Assembly (NCBI GenBank): GCA_049323275.1
Contig: JBMOOM010000016.1
Span: forward strand, 106,652-170,651
Reading direction: 5' to 3'
Length of the DNA: 64,000 nucleotides
Source of the DNA: Taklimakanibacter sp049323275
GTDB taxonomy: Bacteria > Pseudomonadota > Alphaproteobacteria > Rhizobiales > Aestuariivirgaceae
The notes below the pieces were generated by a model, which was not told the origin of the DNA, did no database searches, and saw nothing but the letters and a program-made list of their open reading frames with translations. How positions within the stretch are numbered: position 1 is the stretch's first letter; every line of letters begins with the position of its first letter. A program made the position numbers and the translations under genes. Positions 60,082 through 64,000 of the stretch are shown one piece after another.

Positions 60082-61053
60082 CTACAGCATCAGCTGATAG
60101 CTCGCCGGCACGAAGCGGTAGCCGCCGTCGGCGCTTTTCTCGACGAAGCCGACCGCCGGGAACGGCATGTGATAGCTGGTGAAGGGAATGCGGTCGGCGC
60201 TCAGCATGTCGAGCAGCCTGAGGCGCGTCTCGACCGCCTTGTCCTTGTTGGCATCGAAGCTCACATGCCATTTTGGATAGCGCAGCGACAGCACATAGTG
60301 ATTGCAGAAATCGGCGCCGATGAGCAGGCGCTTGCCGCCGCTTTCGACATGCCAGGCCATGTGGCCGGGCGTATGGCCGAAGGCTTCCACCGCGCGGATG
60401 CCGGCCACCGCCTCGCCGTCATTCTTGACGAAGGTCATCTTGTCCTTGAGCGGCACGACATTGGCCTGCACGATCTTGGCGGCATTGGCGGCCGGGCCAT
60501 TGGCGCGGTCGGGCGACGACCAGAAGGCATATTCGGCCTCGCCGATCACATAACGCGCCCTGGGGGCGAGCGCGGTGCCGTTCTCCATCAGCCCGCCGAT
60601 GTGATCGGGATGGCAATGGGTGATGACGACGACGTCGATCTGGTCGGGCGAGAAGCCGGCGGCGGCGATCTGGCTGGCCAGATGGCCGGTGGCGGGACGG
60701 CCATTGGCGCCATTGCCGCTGTCGAACAAAACGAGTTCCTTGCCGGTATTGACGAGCACCGGCGTGAAACTGTTGACCAGCTTGTCGCCGGGCAGGAAAT
60801 TGGCTTCCGCCGCGGCCGCCACATCTTCCGGCTTCTGGTTGACGCCGAAGATCTTCTCGGGGTTCGGGGCGACGCGGGTGCCGTCATTGAAAGCGGTGAT
60901 CTCGAATTCGCCGAGCTTGTAGCGCATATAGGGCGCGCCGACGCTGTTGGTCATCGGTGCGGCGGCGCGGGCGGCCGGTACCATGGCGAGGGGCGAAAGG
61001 CCAAGCGCGGCGCTGCCGGCGAGCAAAGTGCGGCGGTCGAGTTGCATCTGCAT
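60082..61053 (-). CDS. Exported MBL-fold metallo-hydrolase
   Basis: A 323-residue protein with a twin-arginine-like signal (LDRRTLLAGSAALG, ending ARAAAP). The metallo-beta-lactamase domain has the metal motif THCHPDHIGG, a second His in GHTPGHMAWH, Asp in IGADFCNH and a late His in SYHMPFPA, so two metals can be bound. It resembles periplasmic AidA/AttM-like or alkylsulfatase-like hydrolases; the substrate is not readable. It lies 122 bases upstream of the Sel1 gene on the same strand. Confidence 0.88.
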   Translation of the reverse strand: MQMQLDRRTLLAGSAALGLSPLAMVPAARAAAPMTNSVGAPYMRYKLGEFEITAFNDGTRVAPNPEKIFGVNQKPEDVAAAAEANFLPGDKLVNSFTPVLVNTGKELVLFDSGNGANGRPATGHLASQIAAAGFSPDQIDVVVITHCHPDHIGGLMENGTALAPRARYVIGEAEYAFWSSPDRANGPAANAAKIVQANVVPLKDKMTFVKNDGEAVAGIRAVEAFGHTPGHMAWHVESGGKRLLIGADFCNHYVLSLRYPKWHVSFDANKDKAVETRLRLLDMLSADRIPFTSYHMPFPAVGFVEKSADGGYRFVPASYQLML

Positions 61054-61164
61054 GTCGGTTTCCTCCGTAGTGATGTGGATAGGTGTTTTACGCTGCCGTT
61101 CAGCTTAAAATCCTGGCGATCGCGCGGCTTCACGCTGTTGTGAGCGGCAGAAAGGGGAATAGGG

Positions 61165-62574
61165 ATGACGCCGAAGCCGGCGGTGATGTGGTTTCGCCAG
61201 GATCTGCGCCTCGCCGACAATGCGGCGCTCAGGGCCGCCGCTGAGGCTGGACCGCTGATCTGCCTTTATGTGCTTGACGATGTGACGCCGGGCGACTGCG
61301 CCTGGGGAGCGGCTTCGCGCTGGTGGTTGCATGGAAGCCTCGATCGCCTCACTGGGGACCTCGCGCGATTCAAACTGCCGCTCATCCTGCGGCGGGGAGC
61401 GGCCGATAAGGTCTTGGCGGAGTTGCTGCGCGAGACCGGTGCGGCGTCGCTGCATTTCACCCGCGACTATGCGCCCTGGTCGGGAGCGCTCGAGCAGCGG
61501 ATAAAGGCCATCGCCACGAAGGCGGGGGCCGACTGCCGACGTTATGGCGGCTTCCTGCTGCATGAGCCAGAGGCGATCCGCACCGGCCAAGGCGCGCCCT
61601 ATAAGGTCTTCACGCCTTTCTCGCGCGCCTGCTTCGCGGTTGGTGATCCGCGCCCGCCGCGTCCGGCGCCCAAATCTCTCACACCCTGGGACGGTAAGAT
61701 CAAAAGCGACAAATTGGAGGGCTGGCGGCTTTTGCCGCGCCGGCCCGACTGGTCGACGGGCTTCGCCATCTGGACGCCGGGCGAGCAGGGGGCACGGCGG
61801 CGACTCGAAGGCTTCCTTGCCGACGCGCTGGCGAATTATGCCGATGGCCGCGACCGTCCCGATCTCGACCAGACATCCCGCTTGTCGCCGCATCTCCATT
61901 GGGGCGAGATCAGCCCGGTCCAGTGCTGGACCGCGATCCGCGGCGCCATGGCCGCCGCCCATGGCCGGCTCGACCGGCCGGGCGAGAAGTTCCTGAGCGA
62001 GTTGTTGTGGCGCGAATTTTCCACTCATCTTCTACATCATTGGCCGGATCTGCCCGGCAAGGCGTTCCAGGAGAAATTCGATTCCTTTCCCTGGCGCCAT
62101 GACCCCAAGGCCTTGCGCGCCTGGCAGCGCGGCGAGACCGGTTATCCGATCGTCGATGCGGGACTGCGCGAATTATGGGCCACGGGCTACATGCACAACC
62201 GGGTGCGCATGATCGTCGCGTCCTTCCTCATCAAGGATCTGCTGATCGACTGGCGCCAGGGCGAGAAATGGTTCTGGGACACGCTCGTCGATGCCGATAT
62301 CGCCAACAATGCCGCGAGCTGGCAATGGGTGGCGGGATCGGGCGCCGATGCGGCGCCTTATTTCCGCATCTTCAATCCGGTCCTGCAGGGCGAGAAATTC
62401 GATCCCCAAGGCGTCTATGTGCGCAAATGGTGCTCGGAGCTGCGGGATCTGCCAAATAGCGTCATTCACCGGCCGTGGGACCATAAGGCTGAAGTCAAAA
62501 ACTACCCGGCCCGTATCGTCGATCACGCCGCGGCGCGCGACCGCGCTTTGGAGGCGCTGAAGAAGCTGAGCTAA
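61165..62574 (+). CDS. phrB: Deoxyribodipyrimidine photolyase
   Basis: A flavoprotein of 469 residues that splits UV-induced cyclobutane dimers using light. It has the N-terminal antenna domain (VMWFRQDLRLADNAALRAA) and the FAD domain with FLSELLWREFSTHLLHHWP, WQRGETGYPIVDAGLREL, GYMHNRVRMIVASFLIKDL and DADIANNAASWQWVAGSG. These motifs fit class I CPD photolyases better than cryptochromes. Its end overlaps the convergent araM-like gene by four bases. Confidence 0.95.
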   Translation: MTPKPAVMWFRQDLRLADNAALRAAAEAGPLICLYVLDDVTPGDCAWGAASRWWLHGSLDRLTGDLARFKLPLILRRGAADKVLAELLRETGAASLHFTRDYAPWSGALEQRIKAIATKAGADCRRYGGFLLHEPEAIRTGQGAPYKVFTPFSRACFAVGDPRPPRPAPKSLTPWDGKIKSDKLEGWRLLPRRPDWSTGFAIWTPGEQGARRRLEGFLADALANYADGRDRPDLDQTSRLSPHLHWGEISPVQCWTAIRGAMAAAHGRLDRPGEKFLSELLWREFSTHLLHHWPDLPGKAFQEKFDSFPWRHDPKALRAWQRGETGYPIVDAGLRELWATGYMHNRVRMIVASFLIKDLLIDWRQGEKWFWDTLVDADIANNAASWQWVAGSGADAAPYFRIFNPVLQGEKFDPQGVYVRKWCSELRDLPNSVIHRPWDHKAEVKNYPARIVDHAAARDRALEALKKLS

Positions 62575-63872
62575 AGCGCCGCCAGCATCGGCGCGAGTTT
62601 GCCGGCATTCGCGGCGAGATCGAGGAAGGTGTAGCGGTTGCGGATCTCCCGGCAGCGCAGCAGCGCCTGATCGTAGAAGACGCGGGGCAGATGGATCGCT
62701 TTCGGCGTGACCTCCGCGCCGGCCGCCTTGAGCACCTTTTCGAGATGATCGGGGGCGAGCGAAATGGCGGCGATCCTTTGGGCGATGTCCGGCCATGACC
62801 GGGCGATGCGGTCATTGAGCTGATCGGCCTTTTCGGCGCTGAGGCGCTTGTGGACGAAATCCGCCCAGCAGGAAGGCCCGAGCGTCTCGCCATAGCGGGC
62901 GGCGAAGCTCGCCGCGGATTCGCTGTCGGGGCCAAGGCGGGGCGGGCGCTCGAGCATCTCCTGCTGCAGGCGCGCCATCGACAGGGTCGTCACGCCGATC
63001 TGCTCGCCGTGATAGACGAGCGGCCGCGCCGGATCGCCCAGCATGTCGATATAATGGCTGATGAGATGCTCGCCCTGGCTCGCCGGCTGGCTGTTGCCAT
63101 GGATGGCGGTGCCGAATCCCGACAGCACCAGCGTGCGCACCAGCCGCTCCATGGCGGCGAGGTCGCCCGCCATCAGTGCCGCCGACTGGGCGAAGAGCGG
63201 CGCCTCGTCGTCCTGGAGGAGCGCATAGGGAAGCAGCCTGTAGGGCTGGTCGAGGAGGAGATGGGCGAGCAGCCAGTCGGCCTGCGAGGTCGCCCGGCAC
63301 AGGCTGTCGCCGAGGCCGGAGCGGATGAGGCGTTTGGGTGCGGCGGCAAGGATCGCCAGGTCGAAGAAGGCGCCGCGCGGCGCCTGCGCCGCCAGGGATT
63401 TCTTGTGGCCATGCACGGTGATGGCGGCATTGACCGAGGTATAGCCGTTCATCGACGGCGCGGTGGCGAAGACGGCATAGGGCTTCTTGTCTTCGGCGCT
63501 CGCATATTTGCACAGATCGTTGATGGTGCCCGAGCCGATGGCGATGAGCGCGTCGGCGCCGGTTGTCTCCCGGCGGATCGTGGCCACCGTGTCGTCGTCG
63601 GGATGCGGCGCCTCGGGGAGGATGATACTCTGCACCGTGCCCAGGCCGGCGAGCGCCCGCTCCACTCTTCGCCCTAATATCGCATGGGTGGTCCGGTCGC
63701 TCACCACCGCGACATGACGGCCGAGATCGAGCGCCTTGACGAGGTCGCGCTCCATGCCGTCGAGCTTGGGCGCGATGACGAGGGAATGCGTGTCGACGCG
63801 CTGCTTGCCGAGACCGTCCGGGTCTTCATAGGTGCCGTCGAGAAGCTGGGTGATCTTGTCTGGCGCGGACAT
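62571..63872 (-). CDS. araM: sn-Glycerol-1-phosphate dehydrogenase (AraM/EgsA type)
   Basis: A 433-residue member of the iron-containing alcohol-dehydrogenase superfamily. The NAD-binding region has LIAIGSGTINDLCKYAS and APSMNGYTS; metal ligands are expected in SGLGDSLCRATSQADW and GEHLISHYIDML. The homologue in Bacillus subtilis reduces dihydroxyacetone phosphate to glycerol-1-phosphate and uses nickel. The chain is longer than AraM by a C-terminal helical part. The start directly abuts the stop of an FGGY kinase gene (TGAATG), so the two form an operon, perhaps for a sugar alcohol. Confidence 0.85.
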   Translation of the reverse strand: MSAPDKITQLLDGTYEDPDGLGKQRVDTHSLVIAPKLDGMERDLVKALDLGRHVAVVSDRTTHAILGRRVERALAGLGTVQSIILPEAPHPDDDTVATIRRETTGADALIAIGSGTINDLCKYASAEDKKPYAVFATAPSMNGYTSVNAAITVHGHKKSLAAQAPRGAFFDLAILAAAPKRLIRSGLGDSLCRATSQADWLLAHLLLDQPYRLLPYALLQDDEAPLFAQSAALMAGDLAAMERLVRTLVLSGFGTAIHGNSQPASQGEHLISHYIDMLGDPARPLVYHGEQIGVTTLSMARLQQEMLERPPRLGPDSESAASFAARYGETLGPSCWADFVHKRLSAEKADQLNDRIARSWPDIAQRIAAISLAPDHLEKVLKAAGAEVTPKAIHLPRVFYDQALLRCREIRNRYTFLDLAANAGKLAPMLAAL

Positions 63873-64000
63873 TCAGGTGGACTCGCTGGGTTGGGAAAAC
63901 AGATCTTTGAGCGCGGTGAAAAGCTGCCGGTAGCGTCGATAAGCGTGATCGAGCCGTGCCGCCGCGATCGCGTCGGGCGTCACTATGTCGGACGGCCGTG
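63873..64000 (-). CDS. FGGY-family carbohydrate kinase (C-terminal part)
   Basis: A frame open to the window edge encodes 41 residues ending DHAYRRYRQLFTALKDLFSQ, then PSEST. The Y-x-x-Y-R-x-L-F-x-A-L-K pattern is the typical last helix of FGGY sugar kinases such as xylulo- or ribulokinase. The catalytic part lies outside. The stop abuts the araM-like start, so the genes are coupled. Confidence 0.65.
   Translation of the reverse strand, partial: RPSDIVTPDAIAAARLDHAYRRYRQLFTALKDLFSQPSEST

Overview
The window is high-GC, densely packed chromosomal DNA from an alphaproteobacterium, most likely of the order Hyphomicrobiales (Rhizobiales). Supporting signs are the C-terminus of a class I (archaeal-type) lysyl-tRNA synthetase, the cell-cycle regulator GcrA with GANTC sites upstream, the pstS-pstC-pstA-pstB-phoU-phoB order with a long PstA, the doubled-domain dCTP deaminase, DUF5681, and small palindromic intergenic repeats of the kind common in that order. 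Two runs of exactly ten N (23955-23964 and 52983-52992) show that it is a scaffold from a draft assembly. The species cannot be named from the sequence.

Layout. 1-5.6 kb: end of lysK, a 49-residue coiled-coil protein, a membrane protein, a FecR-domain protein, an S24-type repressor without its protease residues, DUF952 protein and pyrD. 4.7-11.6 kb: a leftward set (YbaY/META protein, alpha/beta hydrolase, solute-binding protein), a GT2 glycosyltransferase, two tiny membrane proteins, a DUF1254/DUF1214 protein and a universal stress protein. 11.7-14.2 kb: mmsA with a divergent LysR regulator. 14.3-17.7 kb: a LuxR-type regulator, two small cysteine-rich secreted proteins and a substrate-binding-domain/trypsin fusion. 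17.7-23.2 kb: a complete nikABCDE nickel importer with a near-textbook NikR operator, and nikR converging on it. 23.3-26.6 kb: 5-formyl-THF cyclo-ligase (cut by a gap), a LysR regulator, a small surface protein, a deleted IS481-type element beside tRNA-Gly(CCC), and a small membrane protein. 26.8-35.8 kb: MscS channel, dcd, apaG, argE, a repeat-filled spacer, yccF, then leftward argD-argF-hslO. 36-40.7 kb: gcrA, a leftward operon (CocE-type hydrolase, NUDIX, SDR) and an L,D-transpeptidase. 40.9-48.5 kb: phoR and pstSCAB-phoU-phoB with a four-repeat Pho box. 48.5-52.9 kb: a DUF5681/ParB-like pair and a ligase-associated exonuclease with an ATP-dependent DNA ligase. 53.1-58.3 kb: a peptide-type ABC importer. 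58.4-64 kb: a duplicated Sel1-repeat protein, an MBL-fold hydrolase, photolyase, an AraM-type glycerol-1-phosphate dehydrogenase and the end of an FGGY kinase.

How the genes work together. The window is mainly metal, phosphate and peptide import plus housekeeping. NikR should shut off nikABCDE when nickel is sufficient. PhoB should activate pst from the box in front of pstS. ArgE, ArgD and ArgF supply three steps of arginine synthesis. The exonuclease/ligase pair and the photolyase serve DNA repair. The least conventional block is 14.3-17.7 kb, where a regulator precedes three exported proteins, the last fusing a substrate-binding domain to an apparently intact trypsin-like protease. There is no CRISPR array, rRNA operon or intact mobile element.
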